DNA of 64,000 bases from Eutypella sp. D-1 (GCA_023313575.1 JAJTTP010000012.1:310001-374000); one strand, 5' to 3'. Counted from the first letter of the stretch, positions 1-11,451 are shown. Translations and numbers: made by a program. The notes: a model not told the origin generated them from the letters alone.

Positions 1-489
1 CGGTTTTGTTGAGTATGCTTTGTAATCGAATCTCTTAGATGGGTGCATAGCTAGCTCTCTATGTAGGAAGCATGTTGTATTAGAGCCCACGCCTAGACTA
101 GATCTTTACTTATCTTTACTTAGTTTATTACTTTTATATGAACTTATTATGTTGTTCAAAAGTATGCTTTGTGTACATAATTAGTTATACCTAATTCTAT
201 AACCAGGTCTATTGAATTGTTCCGGTCATAGTTGGTTGAAGCGCCAACTTTTTTCAAACGGAACAAATGCTCGGTAGTCGGGGGCCGTTAGTCTGGATCT
301 AACAGAGGAACCCAGCGGAAGAAGGAAGTTCAGAGCTAATTACTTTTCACGGATTAGGTATTTCTGTAATCATAGCGTTTTCAATATCCTCCTTTATATA
401 AGACTACAATGGAAAGTATCTCGATGTGAACTGATCAACGCAGTATATTTATAATTCAGGGCTTGCGTTACAACTTGGCGTCGACTTCA
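1..489. other. No gene recognised
   Basis: Moderately AT-rich non-coding DNA. I see no convincing reading frame, RNA gene or repeat on either strand. Confidence 0.4.
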
Positions 490-708
490 ATGAAGAAGGC
501 TCTGGGCACGTACAGAATGGACGTCAAAACGACGCACGACCATGTCGCGCAGAACTATCGGCGCTAGAGACTCAAGTACCAGCCCACGTGTACGGGGGTC
601 GTGGTCAAGGAGTTGGGGTTGGAGCCGATGCGGTTCAAGATCGAGATTGAGGTGCTGGATCGGGAGGGCACGAGGGCTCTGGTTGCTGCGTATGTTGGTG
701 GCAAGTAG
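490..708 (+). pseudogene. Unidentified gene remnant, C-terminal part
   Basis: A reading frame opens at an ATG at 490 and runs to a TAG at 706-708, with one in-frame TAG at 565-567. The second half (about 46 codons after the stop) looks protein-like, with alternating hydrophobic and charged residues (for example VVVKELGLEP and KIEIEVLD) and a GC bias above its surroundings. I do not recognise the family with any certainty; small ligand-binding folds such as RidA-like or hotdog proteins came to mind, but no diagnostic motif is present. The single stop and the short length suggest a decayed 3' end of a gene. It could also be chance. Confidence 0.25.
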
Positions 709-1152
709 TGAGGAGAGATGTCGAGATATGATGAGGTGTAATGAGGTGGATCGGTGGCTGATTTAGTGGTTGATAAGATAGAGAAATGTGATAACATGGT
801 CGTTATCAGGGGTTTCTTATTGCATTTTGGCTTTTGGCTACCTCGATACGCCTGCCAAAGGGAACATCGCTGGAGTTTGAAGCTTCTTACAACCTGCTGA
901 TTCTTCTATAATTTCCTTGATGTACAATTCATATTTTACCACGCCTGGTTGGTATTTTTTTCTTAGCGAGCCTTTTACATATAGTGGCGGCGCGCGTGTG
1001 GGATAAGATTTAAGTTAAATCACGATCGCGTTGAGGGGATAGGTGTCAATCAAGTCAGTGTTGGGGACAAGCGACTTGGGCTGATGACCGCCAAGCTGAC
1101 ATATTCTTGCATCCAACTACCGCTTTCCATTTACATGGTACCGCTTTACATA
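709..1152. other. Intergenic, nothing recognised
   Basis: No supported gene or repeat. The sequence separates two relics on opposite strands. Confidence 0.35.
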
Positions 1153-2229
1153 TTAACTGGCCATCTGACGTTGGGTCGTGAGAGTGGTCTCTTGAGAATC
1201 TGGTATGACAATTTCCGTTCTTTGTGGCTTTATCTGCTCAATTACTCCTGTAACCCGGTACTTTCTTTGACAAGGGTTGAGAAGCATACGGTATGACATG
1301 CAATCAGCAACATATTCGTACTTTACTAGCACCTCACCTTCCTTTGATATGTTTAGTATGAGCAGATGTCCAACTCGGAAAGAACTCACAGGAAGGCTAG
1401 ACACTTGGAGATACTCTAGGAGGTCGTTATAGGTAAGGTTGTCATCGTCTACGACGACATGTGTAATGCCTTCTTTCCAATGCCTAGCCCATGCTGCTCC
1501 CAGCTGAATGATGATGTGGATGCGCTTTCTTCGAAGGGGAGCGGTGTCGTTGTTTGGAAACAGATCTAAGACAGTTAGTCTCATTCAACACTTACATCAA
1601 GAAAGTATACGCACAAATAATTTTATCCTTCAGGACTTGCTGCGACTCTGGGAAGAATTGGATGTCAGCTGACTTTCCCGAATTCTCCTTGGCCTTGGAA
1701 GTTCGAATGGGCCTTGGTATGTCCCCCATTCGCTTATAAAATTTTGATTCATCTGATGCGAAGCCCTCTAGCCTCAATTTCTTATTCTGCCTCCGCGTTT
1801 GGGTGCTCGACGACGACAGGTGTGCCTTCAAACAATTGCAATGCAATATATGCTGGCCGCAATACCTCCAATATATATCATTTCCTTCTTTAAAGCCTTC
1901 CTTACAAACTCGATAGGTGCTGGACTGTAATGTGTTTAAGAACCTTTTTGTTGTAACGCTGGGGAAGATATTAGCAGGGTCTAATTGAGCTTTATTTACC
2001 TGGAAGTCTGAGATGATGTCGATGCAGCTGTCGTAAAGCGAAGGGTGATTGATTTTATCTGATTTAAAGCTTGTTTTCGGGCCCATCCAGGCGAGTCGTT
2101 TAGTGCATAAGCGAGCAAGCGAGTTTCAGTCTGAGGGATATCATCAAAGATTGGCAGAATATAGAGCGGGAAATCAGTTACGAGATTGGACGATGATGTA
2201 CTGATCACACTTATCATTCGCCCATACAC
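1153..2229 (-). pseudogene. Decayed family-X DNA polymerase (Pol4-like), N-terminal/BRCT part
   Basis: Three minus-strand reading frames in order (1996-2229, 1592-2086, 1153-1584) look like one broken gene. The last segment has a BRCT-type pattern: FPNNDTAPLRRKRI, then a Gly-Ala-x-Trp turn, THVVVDDDNLTY, and the closing DCMSYRMLLNP stretch. In fungal family-X DNA polymerases (Pol IV/lambda-like, gap filling in end joining) a BRCT domain follows a basic linker with an early Leu-Pro-rich segment, and this matches the order here (PLYILPIFDD near the start, then the KLRLEGF linker). The polymerase catalytic domain is absent. Frames change near 2040 and 1590, and no clean intron joins them. The BRCT assignment is fair; the polymerase identity is inferred from flanking context and is less sure. 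Confidence 0.45.
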
Positions 2230-2289
2230 CGAATCCGGGGGTCAGTGCATGGAAATTAATTTAATTCGTCGATTAAACTTCGATAGAAG

Positions 2290-4950
2290 GAATAATGTAA
2301 AGATGACACATTGCGTGCCGCAAGTAGTCCGCCCCTATGCATAGTCAGCTGGCACAAGCTCGGAACGCGGTTCAAAGCCCCACCACTTAAGATTGGGAAT
2401 GAGATGATAGAAAATACGGCAGAGAAGGCGGAGGCACTGCGGACAGAGATCCTAGAGCGCTTCGACGATGGTGACGACTTGGGTTACGATCCTCTGACGG
2501 GATGGCGGCCTGAAGAGGCACGCCTGCCCTGGAAACGTACGATAACACTGGAGGAAGTAGAGGCACATACCATAGGTGTGACCAGCACTTCCCCCGGGGT
2601 TGATGGGATCACCGTACGTGTGCTGAAAGAATGCTGGGGGCATATTAAACAATATGTTCACAAGTTATTCCAGAAGTGCCTAGACCTAGCGCACTTTCCG
2701 GGCCCTTGGCACTATGCGGAAGTAACCATGATACCGAAAGTAGGGAAGAAGGACCGTACCTCACCCAGGTCCTGGAGACCTATTGCACTCCTTTCATGTC
2801 TGGGGAAGGGGCTGGAAAGACTTATAGCGAAAAGAATGGCGTGGACGGCACTCACTTGCAGAGTGCTCAGCCCACAGCACGGAGGAGCACTTCCGAAACG
2901 ATCTACGATAGATCTAGTGGCATCTTTCGTCCACGAAGGGGAAAAGCGCTAGCAAAAGGCTATAAGATCTCTATGGTAACTATGGATGTACAAGGAGCAT
3001 TCGACGCCTTGCTAAAACGCCGGCTTCTGGAGCGAATGAGAAAACAGGGCTGGACGCTGAAGGTGTTGCAGCTGGTAGGCTCGTTTCTGTCGGAACGACG
3101 TGTACGGGTACGGCTCGAAGCGGCCACCACGGAATACAGCAGCTCCAGGTGCGGAATACCGCAAGGCTCGCCTCTGTCGCCCGTATTATACATGCTATAC
3201 CTAGCAGAGCTGCTGAAGCAAGACGAGAACTTGCGCTTCGGATATGCAGACGATATATGCCTATATAGAGCATCCCGGTCTTTCCAACGGAACACCCAAT
3301 TTCTCGCGGAAGATATCAAGAAAATACTCCAATGGGGAGACGCCAACAAGGTCCAATTTGCACCCGAGAAGTATGAGCTGCAACATATAACGCGGTCCAG
3401 CAAAGATATCAGTAACCCACCGATAAGGGTAAGCGACCGTCTCACCATCTACCCAGTAACAAAACCGGAGGGAAGCGATAAGACGCCAGCGCTGCGCTAG
3501 CTCGGAATCTGGTTCGACCGCAAACTGACCTTTAAACGACATGTAGTAGAAAGGGCAGGAAAAGCTATGGCACTCGCGCAACACATCCGCAGTTTAGCCA
3601 ACACAAAGCACGGCCCACCAGCATCGGGAATCCGGATGGCAGTAATCACATGCGTCATACCTACGGCGCTATACGGTTGTGAGGCATGGTACGGGGGAAG
3701 GGAGAAACCACCCAGTAACCCGGCACAGACAAAGAAAGAAATGGTCTCAGCCAGACTGGGCTGGCACGTCGACGAGATCCAGAGAGCACGTAAGATGGCG
3801 GCAAAAGCCACCATCCCGGTATGGAAAACGGCACCCACGAACACGATATTCCGGGATGCAGGCCTGCCCACAGCACAGATTGCCCTGGATCAGGCTTTAT
3901 ATAGGTTCGCCTATAGGCTCCGGACGGTCGACAAACACCACCCTCTAGCCAGACGGACAGAACTAGACACCATCTCCCGTGGTCGAGGCGCAGGCGGACA
4001 GCAGCGCCCTACAACCAAAGTCCAGATTGTGGCCCGACTACTCCCACCGGTCCAACGACCATGTCTGATCCCACCCCGATACCCGACAGGATGCAGGATG
4101 GAACCAACAGGTGGCGCAACGAAGGAAGAGGCGGCGAAATCCTTTCATACATGGCTAAGCCACGTACCTCGAGAAGACGTGGTCGTATACACGGATGGCT
4201 CGCAAGACGGGCCGGAGATAGGCTACGGATACGCCGTCTATAAGAACAACGAAGTCCTAGCGCAAGGAAAGGGTAAGCTCCACCCTATCTCTGTAGTCTT
4301 TGATGCGGAGGTAGTGGGCGCGTGGAAAGGACTACAACACGCGATCGACTTAACACCGCGCATCTCCGGGCAGCGTATCTAGGTCTGCCTAAACAACACG
4401 GCGGCCATCTAGGGACTACGAGCCAACGCGGCACCATCATCACAGTGGGCTTCCCTTCGGTTCCATGCAGCAGCGGAAACATAGGACGTACGGGTAAAGT
4501 GGTGCCCTGGGCACTGTGATATCCCGGGCAATGAACTAGCGGACGAGTTAGCCAAGGCCGGCTCGAAGCTAGACGAAGTCGACGAGGAGTGCACGGCCAC
4601 ACTATACGGGGTGAAGTCGATAGCACGATAACGGGTAGCAGCCCTCAGGGCGATATGGTGGGAAAAAGCCAAAACAAAGCTCTCGAGACGATACAGGGAA
4701 TGGAAGCTAGACTACGACGTGCGATGCCCGGAAGAATTGCATGTGATAACTAGACCGGAACTTACGCGCTACCTGGCGATCCGAACGGGCCACGGCGATT
4801 TTGCCTAATATTATCGGAAATTCTAACACGACGGCGCCGAGTGGAATTGCTCCTACGGTAACGAGAAAGACCCGGAGCATTTAATGCGCTGTAAAAAAAT
4901 AACCAGTGCCTATAAAGTTTGGCCAAAGGCACCGAGCCGATAACCGTACG
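2290..4950 (+). mobile_element. Tad1-like LINE retrotransposon: RT + RNase H, 5'-truncated and RIP-mutated
   Basis: Non-LTR retrotransposon ORF2 relic. Reverse-transcriptase blocks appear in order: SPGVDGITV, WRPIALLSCLGKGLERL, MDVQGAFD, GIPQGSPLSP and FGYADDICLY (the YADD catalytic motif, about 3237-3266). An RNase H domain follows with VYTDGSQDG (about 4186-4212) and PGHCDIPGNELAD (about 4505-4545). A Cys/His cluster (CSYGNEKDPEHLMRC, about 4847-4891) ends it, as in Tad/I-group elements. The endonuclease domain is missing, so the copy is 5'-truncated. There is a one-base frameshift near 2945. After it a single frame runs to about 4950 and is broken by TAG/TAA codons at 3498, 4380, 4410, about 4480, about 4629 and about 4806. 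Several TAGs sit where the family has tryptophan, so TGG to TAG (TpG to TpA), the direction RIP mutates. Confidence 0.9.
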
Positions 4951-5518
4951 GATAAAAAGCGATCGGTTACTTACGTAAGATTATAAAAAAGCCTACGGCC
5001 TTCCGAGACTTTATCAGGGCTACTAAATTTTATAACGCGATCTGCGTACGCTAAAGGATATAACCCTCGGTGTATATACTGGGTCACTTTATATTTGTTA
5101 TCTGGAGTTAGATTTATAAGGAAAAGGCGTTAATAGGGGAAGAAACAGGAGGGGGAGTTATTTGATTTTCAACCATAATATTACTAATACTGCCTAAAGG
5201 CGGAAAAAGCAAGGGCCTAGCGGGGCTTTACTTAATATGGTCTTGGTTCGGGATCGGGATAATTAAAAGGAAAAGCTAAATATATAATAATAATAACCAT
5301 AGGCTGATATTGCCTTCCGAGGGGCCGTAAAGGAGATACAGTTAGAATAGCCTATAAAAGGGCGACACGTCCTAGGACGAGATTTGCTAAATGGGTTTCT
5401 ATGTATATAGAGTAAATTTCCCTAGCCTAACACGCCCAATATGCCCTAAAGGAGGCTCTGGGACGCCGCTGTCGCGAGCGTCCCCCCGGCGTCAAATACT
5501 ACTACTGCTACTACTACC
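4951..5518. other. AT-shifted tail beyond the LINE, no gene
   Basis: Sequence rich in TA and poor in CA/TG, probably the mutated 3' end of the LINE and its flank. It ends in a short CTA/CTG-type triplet run (about 5499-5520) that abuts the Gypsy fragment. No reading frame is conserved. Confidence 0.4.
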
Positions 5519-6290
5519 ACAGCATTCCGACCACAAGTAGACGGTCAAACAGAACGACTAAACCAGATACTCGAAACCTACCTAAGATGCTATATCAACT
5601 ATGAGCGAGACAATTGGGTTGAATGGTTACCCATTGCACAGCTAGCCTACAATACGTCGCACCACGAAAGCATCAAGACAACACCTGCAAACGCCAACTT
5701 CGGATTCACACCAGAAGTATACCGAGATGCACACCATGAAGGACCACTAAACGTCAAAGCAATCCTGACGTCCGAACAGTTGAAGAAACTACACGCAGAA
5801 ATGAAGACAGAACTAGAATTCGTACGAACACAGATGAGCAAGTACTACAACCAAAAAAGGTTGAAGGGACCAACCTTTGCAGAAGGAGACATGGTCTATT
5901 TGTCTACAAAAAACATCACAACTAAACGCCCAAGCAAAAAACTCGACAACAAATTCCTTGGACCATATCCCATCGTCAAGAAAATCTCAGAAAACAATTA
6001 TCAATTGGAACTACCATCCAAGGTCAGGATCCATCCAGTCTTTCACATTTCCTTACTAGAGTCAGCAGCAGATACCATAAAAGTACACACAGAAGCAGAC
6101 GACATCGAAGTGGAAGGCGAACAGGAGTACGAACCAGAAAGAATTTTAGACTCGAGTGACGGAGTATGAAGTCAAGTGGAAGGGCTACCCGGACTCCGAG
6201 AACACCTGGAAACCAGCCGGACACCTCATGAATGCCCAACGACCTCTGAGGAACTTCCACCAGCAACAACGGAGGCACCGGAAGTAAGTG
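5519..6290 (+). mobile_element. Gypsy (chromovirus) LTR-retrotransposon fragment: integrase C-terminus + chromodomain
   Basis: The frame starting near 5519 reads straight into an integrase core end: AFRPQVDGQTERLNQ, an LETYLR helix and WLPIAQLAYNTS. The C-terminal GPYPIV...YQLELP...HPVFHISLL module, diagnostic of Ty3/Gypsy integrases, follows. After a one-base frameshift near 6155 the next frame reads EYEVKWKGYPDSENTWKPA, a chromodomain that targets chromoviruses to methylated-histone chromatin. RT, RNase H and gag are absent, so this is the 3' end of pol only, with no LTR recognised beside it. It is much less RIP-mutated than the 23-32 kb Gypsy block and so is a different, younger or unduplicated copy. 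Confidence 0.85.
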
Positions 6291-7340
6291 CCCCCCAGTC
6301 AAAGTCGTCAGGCGACCCCAGATCAGGCCAACTTCATAAAACGAAGCATTCCTAAGGTATGTATCAAATTCTATTTTCAGCGTCGATATGTCATATTTAT
6401 GATCATATACATCTGGAAGCAAAAAAAGAAAAGAAAAGAAAAAAACGACAAGTCAAAAGAAGAGGCTTGGAAAGTTATGCAAGTTAAAATATGCGTTGTG
6501 GAGACTAAACCGTAACTTTTGCTCCACGACGCCGCCTGACCACTTGCATGGTCGGATTTTCGAAAGCTGGATCAATCCTATACAAGATTGCCCTGATCCT
6601 ATTGACGCCCCTTGTCTCACCGTTATTAGGTGCTGCAAATCGTCAAAATTAGCCCGAGGAATGGATTTTCGTGTTTTAGTACACCGGTATGCGCCGAACC
6701 ACGCGTGATAGAGACAGTTAAAAGTGGTTGTATGTGGGTCATCTACCCGCCTAGAAAATACACAAATTGGCCAGCAGATCGCTAAAGGAACAGCAGTTTT
6801 CGTCACTAAAGAGGTATTAGTAGGGGAGATGCGGGGTTTACCTTAGGCTACTGGGTGTATAGAGTCAACGACCCCTCCTGGGCGGACCCACCCAGTCACT
6901 TACATGCCAGAGACATTTTACGGATATTGATGCGATTTTTATCATAAGCAAAGCAGTAGTAGCAATCAGGACGACAATAGCGAAAACAGATGTTAGCATC
7001 TTACATGTAGGTAACTACTTCCAATTTCATTATAGTATAAGCTTCAGTGGACAATTATACTGGGGAAGGAATAGATCGGAGTACATCAATGTGCCCAATA
7101 CAGTGAATATAAGAAATTTAGTCCCTTTAACTTCAAGTAATGCAAAAAAAAAAGGGAAAAAAGAAAAAGAAGGAAAGAAATAAGAATCAAGTAACAGGAA
7201 GACTATCACACTTCTCACTCCGGCCCTCTTTTTCATCAGCATCTAGTATTCTGCCATAGGTCCGTTCTGCAACGGCTAGGTCTGCCATAACGTCGGTGAG
7301 CCGGGCACCGGAGGCGCATCTGCCATCTTCAATTCAAATA
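6291..7340. other. Intergenic, nothing recognised
   Basis: No coding frame supported. It contains A-rich and AAG-rich runs (about 6420-6450 and 7145-7180) but no terminal repeats that I could pair. Confidence 0.35.
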
Positions 7341-7413
7341 TGGCTCGGACGGAGATTACTATTACCTGTACCCACTATATAGGCCTTATATGTTGATTAG
7401 CCCTTTGACAACG
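7341..7413 (+). repeat. Internal fragment of the 10.08-kb LTR
   Basis: About 73 bp starting TGGCTCGGACGGAGATTACT match 10108-10180 with roughly 80% identity by eye, including the shared ATATGTTGATTA block. It lacks the LTR ends, so it is a truncated copy. It directly abuts the SprT-like remnant. Confidence 0.75.
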
Positions 7414-7765
7414 ACCGGGAGCTCGAGGCGCAGAGAAGAGGCGTGGACTCGTTAAGGAAATACGTCGACGAGTTCTTCTTCTTCGGTCAACTTCGAACCT
7501 ACCTAAAGCCAGTCTATGGCGTCGAAGTTGTAAAGCCTACCGAGAATGGCAGCATCATGAAAGGGTGGAACGGATACACCCAGACGCGGGCCGGGGAGTG
7601 CCGGCTCAGGGTCAATACCGGCACTGGGGACCGGGTGTGTTCACCCTCCTATCCATCGTAGAAACTCTAGTCCACGAAATGGTGCACGCGTACTTGATGG
7701 TCTTCTCAGATAAGGATTGCGAGTTTTGCCGTAGAGACCGAACCAACACGGTAACAAGACTGTAA
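7405..7765 (+). pseudogene. SprT-like metalloprotease remnant
   Basis: A frame from about 7405 reads a helical segment ending KYVDEFFFFGQL, as in the start of fungal SprT-like domains. After a frameshift near 7630 the neighbouring frame reads IVETLVHEMVHAYLMVFS. The HEMVH (7673-7687) is an HExxH zinc-protease motif, and CEFCRRD follows, as in SprT-like proteins where a Cys pair comes after the helix. The family (SprT/Spartan-like) cuts DNA-bound proteins, or is uncharacterised in fungi. The N-terminal part is cut off by the LTR scrap, the conserved C-terminal His and remaining region are missing, and the frame breaks once. It is therefore a dead fragment. Identity rests on the HExxH context and hydrophobic pattern. 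Confidence 0.55.
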
Positions 7766-9655
7766 AGAAACTCCAAGAGGTTGCTTTCATAGGTTGGTGA
7801 CGAGAGAACGTTACAGTATCCGACCCGGACAAGGCGCAAATCACACACTTCTCAAGGAAGCGGACTACTTATGTTTGCGCATAATAGCAGTTTTCAAGAG
7901 TCTTCTAGCACTGCATCTTCAACATTTACGTCGTTTATTGCCATGACCGAAATAGCCAGTGTTATATACCTATCCCAATAGCTCTGTAATTTTCTATACA
8001 TGAAATTTTCCAGATATTTCAACCTAATGTGATAGTTTTCGTTAGAACTTTTATGAATGAAACTTTTACCTGCATTTTCCAAAACCCCTATATATACAGT
8101 GGCGCATGTTAAGAATGTTAATTGAAGCCTACTTTTATAATATTCCTAATATAATTTATTTGGCTCTGTAACGATCATTTCTTTATGTAGAGCACTGTAA
8201 AGAATGCTGTCTATATTGAGCTTCGCCTTAAACCCATCAAAGATGACTTCATAAGCGGACTCCCTTTGATGGTTTCTTTGGTGAGATAGAATGTGTCAAG
8301 ATACCTCCCTGACGTATTGATGCTGCCGGAGTGCGGTCTGTGAGGCTTCTGGACACTTTCCTCGGAGAAGACCCAGACATTCGTAACACTCGACTCTTCC
8401 CTGTCAACGCCGCGTTTATCAAGCATTGTAGTATTCTCTTTAGCGGTTGTTAAGCAATAGTTTCTGTTACAAAGGTTACTATTTATTATCTATCCCACTA
8501 CAAGCACGACTTCTGGATACCAGGTCTTCACTATTAAGGAAAGCTCCAATCAATAGTCAAATGCTTTAGTCACATCCAATTGACCTCATATAGGATCGCA
8601 TTAATACGCACTTCCCCTCTTTACTTCCAACCACACCCAAATGACAGTCAAAGTCGGAACAGCGTCTCCTGTAGACTAGGTAGTCCCTCGCTAGAAGCAG
8701 AAAGTACTGTTGATACGTGGGTAAACGGACTCAGCCTAGGCGTTCTTCTTCCGAGGCCTACGCAGGAGCAACACAGAGGTATACAGTAACCAAGAAAACT
8801 ACCACGAATGATAACTCCAGCCACATATGCTCCAGGGCTTGGCGAGGAAAGAGATTCGCTCGTAATACAATTCCAATACTTATTAACGCCTGAACGAGTT
8901 AGTATTTCCCGTGGAGAGTTCCTGAGGCTCTTACCAAAATGATAGGAATATCCTGCTTATATTCCAACTTCCACATTACTAATCGTTGAGCTAGGTACAC
9001 CATATTCTCAGCCTGGTGGGTAATTAGGAATAGGCCTGCAGTAACCCCCGTAAGGAATACAGTAAGTGTTGAAACTCTAGTCGCATGGATATACTCGACA
9101 GTTCTTCTATACCATAGGGACCTCGCCGCAAGGATACCACAAGTTGTCTGCACGATGTTGAAGAGGGAGGTAAAGAAGCACCACTTGATAAACAGGGAAG
9201 CAAAGGTTAAAATAATGCTGATACACCATGTATTCTGCATGTTGGCGTTACAGTGGGAATAGAGCTTCGTTGTAAATGTTTAGATAGGACGTAGGATTCC
9301 TGGCTTTACATCCATAGTTGAAGGAGGGAATGTTGAACGACTTAAATACCAAAGCAATTAGCACATGGAAGCGTCGACATGCATGGGCCTTGATTTGGAT
9401 CTATTTGGTTCAACATAATACCGTACATAACCCTAGCCGTCGTATGTATGTATTGCATTTGCAAGACTGTCTGTTACATTGAAAGAAAAATTGAGAGTTG
9501 GTACTTACTAAGCGCCTGACTGGGGTCAGACGGCATTCCGGGATAATGTAGATTCTTCTCCCTCTGTACATATATATATACATACGGATGTTTATCTACG
9601 TTTAGTTTTCGTTCAAGTTCCTCTACGAAACGGAACTAGGCCATTCTATCTCCAA
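7766..9655. other. Long intergenic stretch without a supported gene
   Basis: Only weak open frames occur (for example a hydrophobic minus-strand frame at 8899-9240 of 113 codons), with no recognised motif or splice support. I saw no repeat with clear ends. Confidence 0.35.
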
Positions 9656-9750
9656 GGCGCACATCAAGGACTTTACGAGAGTTGGGAAGGTACTTATCCC
9701 TCGCATTCCTTTGCATTGCCTTGCGTTTCCTCCTTGCTTGGTATGGAAAA
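9656..9750 (-). repeat. Inverted copy of the 11.05-11.15 kb repeat
   Basis: Read on the plus strand, the block CACATCAAGGACTTTACGAG...CCTTGCTTGGTAT is the reverse complement of 11047-11145 (ACACCAAGCAAG...AAAGTCCTTAATGTGCACC) at roughly 75% identity by eye. It forms a 1.4-kb-spaced inverted pair. Confidence 0.6.
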
Positions 9751-10083
9751 CGGAGCAATAATCGCCATAGCTTTTCAAGTAAGGAGAACACAAGGGCCAA
9801 CACAGAAGCCACTTAGACCATAGCATGCATATGTCATAGGCACTAAGGGGTGAGAAAGGGGGCAAGGCTTGTTGCCCAGCTCACTATAGGGGAAGGAGGG
9901 GTTCATTAATTACCTCTCATAGCCGGGTAGCGGGCGACAGGTCCAAAATCAGACTTCTATTCTGTTTCTTTCTTAAGGCCACGCCGCGCTGAGGAAAGGA
10001 TTCAGGAAATGGAGGATGGATTGGTCTGAATAAGACTTACACTTCAGGATCTGTTGTCAAAGAAAACAGACCCTGAGGGGGTG

Positions 10084-10250
10084 TGTTGGATAATGCGGCT
10101 GTACATGTGGCTCGGACGGAGATTACTATTAGCTGCACCCATATATGGGTCCTATATGTTGATTAACCCTTTTAAGAACGCGTTAAGGGCTTTTATATAA
10201 TATAACAACAAGTTCTGTTATAATTACTGAATATACGCTTGTGTCCGACA
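10084..10250 (+). repeat. Solo LTR (Copia-like size), 167 bp
   Basis: It begins TGTTGGATAATGCGG and ends CTTGTGTCCGACA. The ends TGTTGGA and TCCGACA are near-perfect inverted repeats with the TG...CA termini of LTRs. A partial copy lies at 7341-7413. The end motif AATTACTGAATAYACGC also recurs in reverse at about 22726-22757. No matching 5-bp target duplication was seen (GGGTG on the left, GCTAT on the right), so the insertion is old, rearranged or slightly mis-bounded. Confidence 0.7.
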
Positions 10251-10374
10251 GCTATCAATATTCTCTAGCTTGGTTGTTTGGTGTCTTCGATAGTGCTTTT
10301 ACCGTTTTAGTTTGCCTTCGGTTATTTGAATTAAAATTTTGAAACCCTTTTTATAAAAGATATGCAAGGGTGTT

Positions 10375-10525
10375 TGGTGCGTGTTTTAAAGATTTAATTA
10401 ACAGTATTGTTCCTAAAATATTTTACCATTTTGAGTATAAACTAGGGAGAAATATATATTGAGCAAAAGCCGGGCTCAAAGACTCATACCAAGCAAGGAG
10501 TAAATGTAAGAGGAATGGAAAAGAA
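10375..10525 (+). repeat. Diverged repeat copy R1
   Basis: It shares an ordered series of blocks with 10917-11100: TGCAAGGG...TTGGTG at the left, an AGGGAGAAAT/AGGGAGGAAAT block, GCTCAAAGA/GCTCTAAGA, then ACCAAGCAAG and an AAATGTAAG/AAACGCAAG block. R1 is more AT-rich than R2, as if RIP-mutated. Confidence 0.5.
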
Positions 10526-10916
10526 ACTTTCATCTAAGCTGGCTAAGAAGAATGTCCAGACTTTTAGAAAGTGAAGGCTATATTTAAACTATGACTTGCA
10601 TTACGACGTTGTTAGGGCAGGGGGAGAAAGCCTTACAAATATCTAAATATAAAAGACGCAGAAATATTTCATGGTTTGATTTTAGGCCGTTTTGTTAATT
10701 ATAGGCATCAAAGCTAGGAACTTATGAAAGCCGAAGAGGAGGAGTATATCTATAGGCTGAGTCGCTCTTTCCTTGCTTTTTGTGCTTGATTACGGGTGGA
10801 ACCAACAGTAGGCTTAACCAATATTAATTAGAGGCGAGAAGATATGTGTAAAAGAAATATAACGATTATATAAAGGGCTTTATAAACGTTAGGTCTGAAT
10901 ATTTATTAAATAAAAA

Positions 10917-11100
10917 GTATGCAAGGGAGCTTGGTGTTTTTCTTATAAGTTAGACTATTTTTATTCCGCACAAGACGTCATGTGGTCTTAATCTCGCCCA
11001 TAATGTGATGGACCAGGGAGGAAATTGTATTGGAGTCAAATTAAGCTCTAAGATTAACACCAAGCAAGCAGTAAACGCAAGGGGAACGCAAGCGGAATAC
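10917..11100 (+). repeat. Diverged repeat copy R2 with inverted subterminal motifs
   Basis: It is homologous to R1 and to the inverted block at 9656-9750. The left end carries GCTTGGTGTT and the right part AACACCAAGC, an inverted pair that suggests a small non-autonomous DNA transposon (MITE-like). Element ends and target duplication could not be fixed. Confidence 0.45.
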
Positions 11101-11451
11101 ACCAGGTGTACCTTCTCAACTCTTGCAAAGTCCTTAATGTGCACCATTCAGGTCCTTGATAGGAAGGCCGAATTCTGCCACCTATAGGAACTGGAACAAG
11201 GACTCTTCGTCGACAACAGTGGGATACTGAGGGAGGAATATGACTGATGTGAAGGGTATGCATACGATACCATCCTTGGACCTTACCGGTTCGACGCTAT
11301 TTTGCCTTAAAAAGGAACTCCTTGACTGCGCAGCCGCAGGCTGAAGGAGGCTATGGATCAAACATGCTAAGAATCTTGATTACCACTAAGCTGGGACGCA
11401 TCGTGGCTGTTAGACTTCATTAATAATATTTCTAAGTGTAGTTCTATAATC

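Noticed and set aside
8899..9240. 113-codon minus-strand hydrophobic frame resembling a membrane protein
   Set aside because: Isolated, with no conserved motif and no plausible neighbouring exons. It could be chance in AT-rich DNA.
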